Part shown: piece by piece, positions 45,702 to 54,523 of the stretch
Layout of the letters: every line of letters begins with the position of its first letter
Numbering within the stretch: the first letter of the stretch is position 1
DNA from: an uncultured Rhodospirillaceae bacterium
GTDB lineage: Bacteria; Pseudomonadota; Alphaproteobacteria; Reyranellales; Reyranellaceae
Assembly: GCA_945952105.1 (NCBI GenBank)
Contig: CAMFGZ010000001.1
Location: 186,001-250,000, forward strand
Reading direction: 5' to 3'
Length of the DNA: 64,000 bases
Position numbers and translations under genes: made by a program
The notes under the pieces: model-generated
Databases searched by the model: none
What the model was told of the DNA's origin: nothing
Seen by the model: the letters and a program-made list of their open reading frames with translations, nothing else

Positions 45702-47396
45702 ATGAACATTGTCCGTTGGATGCCGGGCCTTGTGGCCGTGCGTGGCTATCGGGCGTCTTTCCTGCCGCACGATCTGGCGGCGGGCGTGACGCTCGGCGCG
45801 GTCATGGTGCCGGTGGGGCTCGCCTATGGCGAACTGGCGGGGCTTCCGCTGGCGGGTCTTTACGGCAGCATGCTGCCGCTGCTGGCCTACGCGCTGTTCG
45901 GCAGTTCGCGACACCTCGTCGTCGGCCCCGACACGGCCATGGCGGCGATCGTCGCGGTTGCCGTGGCACCGCTGGCGCTTGGCGACCCCTCGCGGCTGGC
46001 GCTACTGGCGGCTGGACTCGGGGCCATGGTCGGGATTGTCTGCCTCCTGGCCGGGCTGCTGCGCCTGGGTTTCGTCGCCAACTTCCTCTCCAAGCCGGTG
46101 ATCACGGGATTCCTGCACGGTCTCGCGTTGGTGATCGTGGGGGCACAGCTTCCGAAAGTCCTGGGACTCAAGGTCGAAGGTGCGACGACGCTCGACCAGT
46201 TTGCCGATACGATCCGCAAGATCGCAGACACCCAGGTCGTGACCCTGGCGATCGGCGTCTCCTGCCTCGCCGTGATCCTGGTCTGCCGCCGCCTTGCGCC
46301 GCGCGTGCCGGGTGCGGTGGTCGCGCTGGCCGGGTCGATGCTGGCCGTGTTGCTGCTCGGGCTCGATCGCCAGGGCGTCGCAGTCGTCGGCCGCATCCCG
46401 ACCGGGCTCCCCGACCTTTCGCTGCCGGTCCTGTCGTTGGCCGATTTCGACGCGCTGCTACCGGTCGCGCTGGTCGCCGCGCTCCTGTCCTTCTCGGATA
46501 CGATGATCACTGCGCGCGCCTTCGGCACCCGCCACGGCACCCGCGTCGATGCCGACCAGGAATTGCTGGGGCTCGGCGTCGCGAACCTCGTCTCGGGCCT
46601 CAGCCAAGGCTTGCCGATCAGCGCCAGCGATACGCGCACCGCCGTCGCGGAGGCGGCGGGCAGCCGTACGCAGCTCACCATGGTGATCGCGGCGGCCATC
46701 GTGGCCGGGGTCACGCTTTGGCTGGCCGATCTCCTCTACCACCTTCCGACGGCGGCGCTGGGTGGCATCCTGATCGCCTCGGCCTGGGGCCTCTGCGACG
46801 TCAACGAATTCCGCCGTCTCTGGCGCTTTCGCGGCAGCGACCTTGCCGCGGCGCTGGTGACGATGGGGGGCGTCGTGGCGCTGGGCGTCATGGAGGGTAT
46901 CCTTGTGGGAGTGGTCTTCTCGCTGGTACTGCTGTTGCGCGCGCTGGCCTTCCCATCGGACGCCGTCCTGGGACGCACGCCGGACGGCGCCTGGCACGAC
47001 GTCGCGCATCGGCCGGACGCCGCCGAAGTGCCGGGCCTGCTGGTCTATCGCTTTTCCGCACCACTCTTCTTTGCCAACTGCGAGCTGTTCCGCGACCGGA
47101 TAGAGACGCGCATCGCTGCCGCGCCGCACCCCGTGAGCCGCGTCGTGGTCGACGGTGGCGCCATCCATGATGTCGACCTCATGGCTTGCGAGTTGCTCGT
47201 CGATCTCGAGCGCGACCTCGGAGCCAAGGAGATTTCGCTAGCCTTCGCCAACCTGCGCGATCGCGTCAGGCGCGACATCGAGCGGGGCCTTCAACTGGCC
47301 GCGGGCGACGGCGAGGGCGACCTCGTCTTTCCGTCCGTCGCCGCCGCGGTCGAGGCAGGTCGCTCAGGGCAGTCTTCCGCATGTCGCGCTATTTGA
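45702..47396 (+). CDS. SulP family anion transporter with STAS domain
   Basis: The 564-residue protein has 10-14 membrane helices with SulP landmarks (AAGVTLGAVMVPVGLAYGEL, GPDTAMAAIVA, GLSQGLPISASDTRTAV) and a C-terminal STAS domain (about residues 435-545). SulP proteins carry sulfate, bicarbonate or dicarboxylates. The preceding TRAP binding protein is not a normal partner. Its last 8 bases overlap the end of the convergent DUF4239 gene. The transported anion is unknown. Confidence 0.92.
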   Translation: MNIVRWMPGLVAVRGYRASFLPHDLAAGVTLGAVMVPVGLAYGELAGLPLAGLYGSMLPLLAYALFGSSRHLVVGPDTAMAAIVAVAVAPLALGDPSRLALLAAGLGAMVGIVCLLAGLLRLGFVANFLSKPVITGFLHGLALVIVGAQLPKVLGLKVEGATTLDQFADTIRKIADTQVVTLAIGVSCLAVILVCRRLAPRVPGAVVALAGSMLAVLLLGLDRQGVAVVGRIPTGLPDLSLPVLSLADFDALLPVALVAALLSFSDTMITARAFGTRHGTRVDADQELLGLGVANLVSGLSQGLPISASDTRTAVAEAAGSRTQLTMVIAAAIVAGVTLWLADLLYHLPTAALGGILIASAWGLCDVNEFRRLWRFRGSDLAAALVTMGGVVALGVMEGILVGVVFSLVLLLRALAFPSDAVLGRTPDGAWHDVAHRPDAAEVPGLLVYRFSAPLFFANCELFRDRIETRIAAAPHPVSRVVVDGGAIHDVDLMACELLVDLERDLGAKEISLAFANLRDRVRRDIERGLQLAAGDGEGDLVFPSVAAAVEAGRSGQSSACRAI

Positions 47397-48135
47397 GGGC
47401 GTTTTTCAGGGGCTCGTTCGAGAGCTGCATCAATCCGCCGAACGGCAGGCCCAGTTCGAGGATCAGGTAGAAGGCTGCAGAGGCAGACAGTATGCAGATC
47501 GCGATCACGACGAACAATGTCGGATTGGGTGGCGCCGACATGCTGAAAATCCCGAATATGAACATCAGCCAGACGATCAGCACGATCAGGAACGTATTGG
47601 AGATCGAATCGGTTGGCTGAGCGAAGAGTGAAAGCTGTGTCTGCTGGAGGTCTGTGCTGATCTGGATGGCGCGCGTCTGCAGGGCGCGCTGCTTGGAATT
47701 CGCCGGCTTCAGGTCCTGCAGCATGAACAGGACTTCCTCCTCGGGCGCCTTGGACTCGTCGAGCTTGGCGCCGCGCGCGACCGCTTCGTCTCGCCAGATC
47801 GAATCGATCATCGGCTGGATCTCCGAACGCAGGGCCGCGCGGACCGTCTCCGCTTCCGGCCCGTAGTGTTTCAGCACCCGGTCGAGTTCGGTGATGTCGG
47901 CGGTCAGGCGGCTGACGAGCCCGCTGGTCCGCTCGAAGGAGGTGCGCGTCGAGGCGAAGAGCAGGGCCAGGACCAGCGCCGACATGGTGGCGACCAGCGC
48001 GATCGAGAGCTTGATCACGTCCTTGGAGTCGCCGCTCACATGAGCCTCGGGCAGGCGGGTCCGGAGCAGGGCGCCGGCGATAGCGCTGGATATGATGCAA
48101 ACGAAGGCGATCGCTGCAAACTGAATGGGGCTCAA
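47389..48135 (-). CDS. DUF4239 (bestrophin-like) membrane protein
   Basis: The 248-residue protein has two N-terminal membrane helices (residues 4-24 and 43-63), a cytoplasmic or periplasmic helical segment, and two C-terminal helices (about 180-232). SIALVATMSALVLALLFAS and the PNPTLFVVIAICILSASAAF segment match DUF4239, a bestrophin-like family of unknown function, possibly ion channels. Confidence 0.8.
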   Translation of the reverse strand: MSPIQFAAIAFVCIISSAIAGALLRTRLPEAHVSGDSKDVIKLSIALVATMSALVLALLFASTRTSFERTSGLVSRLTADITELDRVLKHYGPEAETVRAALRSEIQPMIDSIWRDEAVARGAKLDESKAPEEEVLFMLQDLKPANSKQRALQTRAIQISTDLQQTQLSLFAQPTDSISNTFLIVLIVWLMFIFGIFSMSAPPNPTLFVVIAICILSASAAFYLILELGLPFGGLMQLSNEPLKNALK

Positions 48136-48274
48136 GGGTCGGTCCTCGTCGGCATCGGGATGTCACGCGCCCAACGTGCCCGACCACAAGGTGCAGAAGC
48201 AACGCGAACAATTTGCGGTTCAGACCGCGTGAACCCGGGGCAAGGACCTCGTTCGACACAGGCTGGTCACAACC
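48136..48274. other. Intergenic region upstream of the hairpin cluster
   Basis: No gene is supported in this part of the 271-base gap between the DUF4239 and boxB genes. It must hold the DUF4239 promoter. The right part of the gap holds the structured element listed next. Confidence 0.5.
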
Positions 48275-48396
48275 GGTGAGCTGGTGCTTGCGGCACTCTT
48301 GTTCCGCCGCTCACCCAAGGCGGCCTCCCCAGCCTCCATCACACAGGAGGCTCCCCGACCCGCCTGCGACCCCAAGCGCAGGCGGGTCTTCTATTT
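48275..48396 (+). ncRNA. Candidate structured small RNA ending in a terminator
   Basis: Three stems follow each other: GGTGAGC/GCTCACC (48275-48281 with 48309-48315, inner GCGG/CCGC), AGCCTCC/GGAGGCT (48331-48337 with 48346-48352), and a 12-bp perfect stem GACCCGCCTGCG/CGCAGGCGGGTC (48357-48368 with 48377-48388) followed by TTCTATTT. The last looks like a plus-strand terminator, yet no plus-strand gene precedes it, so a small RNA is possible. CCTCC in the second stem could face a ribosome site. It could instead be a 3' element of boxB on the other strand. Confidence 0.3.
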
Positions 48397-48406
48397 GGGG
48401 CAAACG

Positions 48407-49825
<1,419 letters not shown>

Positions 49826-49860
49826 GATTGCCTCCTTCGAGTCCTGCTTGCCGAAGATCA

Positions 49861-49904
49861 CCTCACCCCGAGGAGGCGCCTAGCGCCGTCTCGAAGGATG
49901 AGGT
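49861..49904. repeat. Single-module repeat, family R1
   Basis: CCTCACCCCGAGGAG to GTCTCGAAGGATGAGG with an inner GGCGCC/GGCGCC-like stem, located between boxC and boxB. It is one module of the R1 family (see 4808-4915 and 18813-18936) and may shape the boxC-boxB transcript. Confidence 0.65.
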
Positions 49905-49922
49905 CGGAAGTGTTTCATCGAT

Positions 49923-51581
49923 TTAAGCCCGCTTACGGTCGTACTTGCTCTGCTTGCCGGTGCCGTAGAGTTTCAGCGCACCATCGGGCCCCGTCGCGTT
50001 GGGGCGCTGGAAGATCCAGTTCTGCCAGGCCGAGAGGCGCGCGAAGATCTTGGTCTCCATCGTCTCCGGGCCGGGGAAGCGCAGATTCGCCTCCATGCCG
50101 ATCAGCCCATCCGGCGAGAAGCCGGCGCGTTCCTCGACGGCGAGGCGCACCTCGTCCTCCCAGTCGATGTCGTCCGGTGCAAACGTGACGAGGCCGGCTT
50201 CCTCGGCAGCGGCCGCATCCAGCGCCTCGCCGATCTCGCCCTTCAGGTCCTCGACCTGCGATGGGTCGTGCAGGAAGCGGGTCGCGAGGCGCGTCAGCCC
50301 GTTGCCCATTGGGTAGGGACCGAAGTTCATGCCGGTCAGCCGGATCGTCGCCGCCGGCAGGTTCGAGCCCTCGAACACGCCGTCCAGCATGTAGGACCGG
50401 TCGGCGGCTAGCGCGACTTCGAGCAGCGTGCCGGTGAAGCAGGAGCCGGGCTCGATCAGCGCGATCAGGCTGCGCGAGCTGACGTCGAGCCGCTTCAGCG
50501 TGCGCTTCCAGTAGAGCACGATCTCGCGCGCCAGCCAGTCGTCGGCGTTCTCGGCGAGCAGCGCGTCGTAAGCCTCGACCAGCGCCGCGTCGCCCTGGCT
50601 GGTCAGCACCCAGGTGCCGATCTCGGTCTCGTTGAGGCGCAGATGCATCATCGCATCGTCGAACTCACGGGCCAGCGCGAGCGGCCAGAAGGCGGCGCCG
50701 GCGGCATGCACGTCGTGCGGCGGCGCGGACGCGGGGCCGTTCAGGCGGAACTTCGCCGAGCGTCCCTCGCGGTCGATCTCGACCGTGAGGTGGGCGTAGC
50801 GCAGCGTGTCGCCGTCGATCTCGCGCTTCACTGTCGGCAGGGCGATGCCCTTGGCGCTCTTCGGTCGCGACGACCTGGATGCAACGTCTTCGGCGATCTT
50901 CTGCGTCTGCTCCACGAGCTTCGACGGCGCGATGAGCTGGTCGACCAGCCGCCAGTCGCGGGCGCGCTTGCCGCGCATGCCCTCGGCGGTGGTGCAAAAG
51001 AAGTCGGCGTGGTCACGCCGCACCATGCGCTTGTCGACGAGGCGGGTGAGACCGCCCGTGCCCGGCAGCACCGCCAGCAACGGCAGCTCGGGCAGCGACA
51101 CCGCGCTCGATCCGTCGTCGGCCAGCAGGATCTGCTCGCAGGCCAGCGCCAGCTCGTAGCCGCCGCCGGCGGCGATGCCGTTGATCGAGCAGATGTAGGT
51201 CTGGCCGGAGTGCTCGCTCGCATCCTCGATCGAGAGGCGCGTCTCGTTGGTGAACTTGCAGAAGTTCACCTTGTGATCGTGGGTCGAGAGGCCAAGCATG
51301 TTGATGTTGGCGCCGGAGCAGAAGATGCGGTCGCGCTGGGAGCGGATGACGACGGCGCCGATCTCGGGATGTTCGAAGCGCAGCCGCTGCACCGCGTCGG
51401 CCAGTTCGATGTCGACGCCGAGATCGTAGGAGTTGAGTTTCAGCTTGTAGCCGGGCTTCAGGCCGCCATCCTCGTTCACGTCCATCGTGAGATAGGCGAC
51501 GCCGTTCTCGGTGCTGAGCTTCCAGTGCTTGTAGCGGCTGGGATCGGTGCGGAAGTCGATGGGCGCGGCGGCGGTGTCCAT
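49923..51581 (-). CDS. boxC: Benzoyl-CoA-dihydrodiol lyase BoxC
   Basis: The 552-residue protein is an enoyl-CoA-hydratase-superfamily enzyme with the N-terminal BoxC sequence (RYKHWKLSTENGVAYLTMDV) and oxyanion-hole segments RIFCSGANINML and NGIAAGGGYELALACEQ. It cleaves the ring of the epoxide-derived dihydrodiol, giving semialdehyde-CoA and formate. GGGAA lies six bases before the ATG. Together with boxB it makes up the core of the box pathway; boxA, benzoate-CoA ligase and the later steps are not in this window. Confidence 0.95.
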   Translation of the reverse strand: MDTAAAPIDFRTDPSRYKHWKLSTENGVAYLTMDVNEDGGLKPGYKLKLNSYDLGVDIELADAVQRLRFEHPEIGAVVIRSQRDRIFCSGANINMLGLSTHDHKVNFCKFTNETRLSIEDASEHSGQTYICSINGIAAGGGYELALACEQILLADDGSSAVSLPELPLLAVLPGTGGLTRLVDKRMVRRDHADFFCTTAEGMRGKRARDWRLVDQLIAPSKLVEQTQKIAEDVASRSSRPKSAKGIALPTVKREIDGDTLRYAHLTVEIDREGRSAKFRLNGPASAPPHDVHAAGAAFWPLALAREFDDAMMHLRLNETEIGTWVLTSQGDAALVEAYDALLAENADDWLAREIVLYWKRTLKRLDVSSRSLIALIEPGSCFTGTLLEVALAADRSYMLDGVFEGSNLPAATIRLTGMNFGPYPMGNGLTRLATRFLHDPSQVEDLKGEIGEALDAAAAEEAGLVTFAPDDIDWEDEVRLAVEERAGFSPDGLIGMEANLRFPGPETMETKIFARLSAWQNWIFQRPNATGPDGALKLYGTGKQSKYDRKRA

Positions 51582-51611
51582 GGCGTTCCCTATTTCTGCA
51601 ATTCGGTACTG

Positions 51612-51623
51612 AAATACGTATTT
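51612..51623. promoter_or_regulatory. Perfect palindrome, candidate Rrf2 operator
   Basis: AAATACGTATTT is a perfect 12-bp palindrome in the 78-base region between the divergent boxC and GNAT-Rrf2 genes, 31 bases upstream of boxC. It is AT-rich in a GC-rich genome. Rrf2-type BadM represses benzoyl-CoA pathway genes in Rhodopseudomonas through an inverted repeat, so control of boxC-boxB and of its own operon by the nearby Rrf2 protein is a reasonable idea. Confidence 0.5.
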
Positions 51624-51659
51624 ACTTTCCCCGCCGCAAGGTCATTCTTCTCCCCAGAC

Positions 51660-52079
51660 ATGGTCGCGATCCGCCCCGCCCAAGCCTCTGATCTGACAGC
51701 GATTTCGGCGCTCGACGCGCGTCTGACCGGCTCCGACAAGCCAGACTACTGGCGCGAGATGCTGGCGCCCGAGCGGCATTTCCTGGTGGCCGAGAACGGG
51801 AAGGGCGCCTTGGCGGGCTTCATCGCCGGCGAGGTCCGCGCCTGGGAATTCGGTCAGCCCGCCGCCGGCTGGGTCTTCGCCATCCAGGTCGATCCGAAGA
51901 CCCGCCTCAAGGGCGTTGGAAGCGCGCTGTTCGAGGCGCTGGCCGCGCGCTTCAAGCAGCAGGGCGTGACGCGCGTGCGTACGCTGGTCGATCGCAAGGA
52001 CCATCTGATCCTCTCCTTCTTCCGCGCGCAGGGCATGGTCGCAGGCCCGTCGCTGCAGCTCGACAAGGAACTACCGTGA
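51660..52079 (+). CDS. GNAT family N-acetyltransferase
   Basis: A 139-residue GNAT protein starting MVAIRPAQASDLTAISALD with the acetyl-CoA loop QVDPKTRLKGVGSALFEAL. The target is unknown. Its stop is 10 bases before the Rrf2 regulator gene, and it is divergent from boxC, so it may acetylate a CoA ligase or another enzyme of benzoate metabolism; that is inference from position. CoA-ligase acetylation by GNAT enzymes is known in R. palustris benzoate metabolism. Confidence 0.85.
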   Translation: MVAIRPAQASDLTAISALDARLTGSDKPDYWREMLAPERHFLVAENGKGALAGFIAGEVRAWEFGQPAAGWVFAIQVDPKTRLKGVGSALFEALAARFKQQGVTRVRTLVDRKDHLILSFFRAQGMVAGPSLQLDKELP

Positions 52080-52089
52080 GGAGCGGGGC

Positions 52090-52503
52090 GTGAAGCTCCA
52101 GACGGCCACGCGGCTCGGCCTCTACGCGACGCTGGAGCTGGCGCGCGACCCGACACGCACGCTTTCGGCCGCCGACTTGGCCGACCGCTTCGGCGTCTCG
52201 ACTCACTCTCTCGCCAAGGTTCTGGCAACGCTCTCTGCCGCCGGCCTCGTGCAGGGCGGCCGCGGCGCCGCGGGCGGCTACCGCTTCACCGGCAACCGCC
52301 GCCGCATCACCCTCATGGACATCGTCGCCCTGTTCGAACCCGCGCCGGGCAACCGCGCCAAGGAGCCGGGCGAGGACACCGAGATCGGTGGGGCATTGCA
52401 GCGCATCCTCATGGAAGTCGATGAGATTGCCGAGGCGACGTTGCGCTCGATCAGTCTGGAAACTCTTCTGTCACACGGGCACCCGCGGTTGTCGGCGATG
52501 TGA
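52090..52503 (+). CDS. Rrf2-family transcriptional regulator
   Basis: A 137-residue winged-helix protein with the Rrf2 pattern: MKLQTATRLGLYATLELA, a recognition helix in STHSLAKVLATLSAAGLV and the wing GRGAAGGYRF. It contains no cysteine, so it is not an Fe-S sensor like IscR or NsrR and probably binds a small ligand, perhaps a CoA ester as proposed for BadM-like regulators. GTG start with GGAG upstream. Likely regulator of the divergent boxC-boxB genes. Confidence 0.88.
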   Translation: MKLQTATRLGLYATLELARDPTRTLSAADLADRFGVSTHSLAKVLATLSAAGLVQGGRGAAGGYRFTGNRRRITLMDIVALFEPAPGNRAKEPGEDTEIGGALQRILMEVDEIAEATLRSISLETLLSHGHPRLSAM

Positions 52504-52571
52504 TATCGCGTGCGGAATAAGAGTGTCTTCTGAGCCACGCCGTTCATAATTGCAATTCGGGGAGGATCTAC

Positions 52572-53693
52572 ATGCTTCGGTTGCTGTTGGTGTTGTCGCT
52601 GTCGACGGGCATCTGTGCTTCGGTGCACGCGCAGAACTATGAGCAGCTCTGGAACGTATGCAAAGGCGACACGCAAGATGAGCAGACTCTCAGAAGCTGC
52701 AGCGCGGTTATTTCGTCGGGACAAGTCAGAGGCAAAGGCCTGGCACTCGCGCTTATCAATAGAGGCGTCGTTTACGACCACATGGGCCAACACGACCGCG
52801 CGATTCAGGATTTCGACCAAGCGATCAAGCTGGTGCCGGATCTGTCCTTAGCCTTCCTAAACCGTGGTGCCGCCTATCTCCATAAAGGCGCATTCGACGA
52901 AGCGATCCGGAATTTCGACGAGGCTCTCAAGTCCGAGCGGCATTTCCTGGCATTTTTCAATCGCGGGATGGCCTACTTCTACAAGGGCCAGTATGAGCGA
53001 GCGATCAGGGATTATGATCAGGCGCTCACGCTCAATCCAGGCAGCGCGGAAGCCTTGACCTACCGAGGGATCGCCTTGCAGCAGAATGGGCGATATGACA
53101 GGGCGATCAAGGACTATGACCGGGCCATCCAGCTCGCCCCGAACAACGCGCAGGCCTTTGCAAACCGAGGGAGCGCGTATCTCGTCTCCGGCCAACCTGA
53201 CCGCGCGATCGAAGATTTCGACCGGTCTATCGAACTCGTCCCAGCCAACCCGCGGGCGTTCAGCGACCGCGGCGCCGCTTATCTCGTGAAGAAGCAGTAT
53301 GAGCGGGCAATCAAGGACTTCGATCAAAGCATTACTCTGGCCCCGAACGTTGCGATAGGCTTCAACAACCGCGGCACAGCATACAGCCGTGGGGGCCAAT
53401 ACGACCGGGCGATCGAGGATTTCGATCGGGCCATAGCGCTCGACCCGACAAACGTGGCGGCGATGACCAATCGCGGCATTGCATACTTGAAAGCGAACCG
53501 CCTCGATGCGGCGATTGCCGCTTTCGATTCAGCGTACCGCTTTAATCGAAGGAATACCCCGGCCCTGTTTGGGCGCGGTGTTGCCAAGCGTGGAAAGGGC
53601 GACATGGCTGGCGGCGACGCCGATATCGCAGCAGCAAAAGCCATGACTCCGGGCGTCCAAGAGTTCATGGAGAGTGAAGGCGTGACGCCTTAG
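52572..53693 (+). CDS. Secreted tetratricopeptide repeat protein
   Basis: The 373-residue protein has a signal peptide (MLRLLLVLSLSTGICASVHA) and about eight TPR units of 34 residues, each with a pattern like YDRAIKDYDRAIQLAPNNAQ. The repeats form a superhelical binding surface, so this is a periplasmic scaffold or adaptor. GGGGAGG lies nearby upstream of the ATG. Its partner is unknown; the following gene, 25 bases on, is a secreted protein of unknown function. Confidence 0.88.
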   Translation: MLRLLLVLSLSTGICASVHAQNYEQLWNVCKGDTQDEQTLRSCSAVISSGQVRGKGLALALINRGVVYDHMGQHDRAIQDFDQAIKLVPDLSLAFLNRGAAYLHKGAFDEAIRNFDEALKSERHFLAFFNRGMAYFYKGQYERAIRDYDQALTLNPGSAEALTYRGIALQQNGRYDRAIKDYDRAIQLAPNNAQAFANRGSAYLVSGQPDRAIEDFDRSIELVPANPRAFSDRGAAYLVKKQYERAIKDFDQSITLAPNVAIGFNNRGTAYSRGGQYDRAIEDFDRAIALDPTNVAAMTNRGIAYLKANRLDAAIAAFDSAYRFNRRNTPALFGRGVAKRGKGDMAGGDADIAAAKAMTPGVQEFMESEGVTP

Positions 53694-53718
53694 TCGATTC
53701 TTGCAGGCGGATATCTGC

Positions 53719-54417
53719 ATGCCCTTTGATAGGTACCTGCCATCGCGCGAGGCCAAGACACAGCTTGCAGGTCTTGCCTGTCTCGTAAGCCTGCTGCTTC
53801 CGGGGCTGGCGGTTGCCCAGGCAGCAGGCGAAGAGGCGAAAGCGTGCGTGCCGAAGGGCAGACTTGATCCCGCCTACGAGCGCGAGAGCCGGACGGTGGA
53901 ATGGCTAAAGGAGGCGCCGCGCCTGCGGGCCGACGTTCCCAACGTCTCGCGTGAGGGCGACCGGCTGCGGCTGGCGATCGAGTTGCAGGACTGTCCCTAT
54001 GGTGATGCGGGCTACCAGTATCTCTACGAGCGCTACGACGATCCCGGTCGCTTCTACGTGATGCGCACGCCGGGGCTGGATGACTTCGTCTGGACGCTGG
54101 TGATGAAGCGCACGGGCCGGCTGTTCACCCTCCACGGCGCGCCGGTCTGGGCATCGGACAAGACGCGGTTCCTGACGGTGGCCTGCTCGCTGCAGCCGTC
54201 GCGCGGGACGCTGTCGATCTTCGCACCGGCCGGTGACGGGCTCACGACTGAAGCTGAAATCGAGCTGCCCTGCGCGACCGAGAGCTGTTCGGCGCGCTGG
54301 GATTTTCAGTTGTGGATATCAATCGCCTGCACGCCGCGCGACGATCCGGGCCGCAAGGGCAAGGAGTTCGTCCTGATGCGCGGCAACGACGGTAAATGGA
54401 ACCGGTTCGGGCGCTGA
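53719..54417 (+). CDS. Secreted protein of unknown function
   Basis: A 232-residue protein with a signal peptide (after MPFDRYLPSREAKTQ, ending near LAVAQA) and several cysteines (SCS, CTP, CPYG segments) that may form disulfides. It has beta-rich, aromatic-rich sequence (YQYLYERYDDPGRFYV). I recognise no domain. A TTG 18 bases upstream is a possible alternative start. Confidence 0.6.
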   Translation: MPFDRYLPSREAKTQLAGLACLVSLLLPGLAVAQAAGEEAKACVPKGRLDPAYERESRTVEWLKEAPRLRADVPNVSREGDRLRLAIELQDCPYGDAGYQYLYERYDDPGRFYVMRTPGLDDFVWTLVMKRTGRLFTLHGAPVWASDKTRFLTVACSLQPSRGTLSIFAPAGDGLTTEAEIELPCATESCSARWDFQLWISIACTPRDDPGRKGKEFVLMRGNDGKWNRFGR

Positions 54418-54430
54418 CGGGCCGGGCTCT

Positions 54431-54512
54431 CATCGGAGCGCGCCACTCCAGTGGCGCTCATGTCATGCGTATCGATTGAGTATGAGCGCCACTGGAGTGG
54501 CGCGCTCCGATG
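54431..54512. repeat. Two-arm palindromic repeat, family R2, copy B
   Basis: Perfect 31-base inverted arms (54431-54461 and 54482-54512) with a 20-base spacer containing GTATCGA. Each arm holds CGCCACTCCAGTGGCG, itself palindromic. It sits between convergent genes and could end transcription from both sides. It shares the arm core and spacer motif with copy A at 37242-37319. Confidence 0.9.
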
Positions 54513-54523
54513 ATTGTCTTTGC

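Noticed and set aside
48284..48400. A short protein on the plus strand over the hairpin cluster (starting LAALLFRRSPKAAS)
   Set aside because: The frame has no ribosome site, and nested perfect stems across the segment suggest RNA structure instead of coding.
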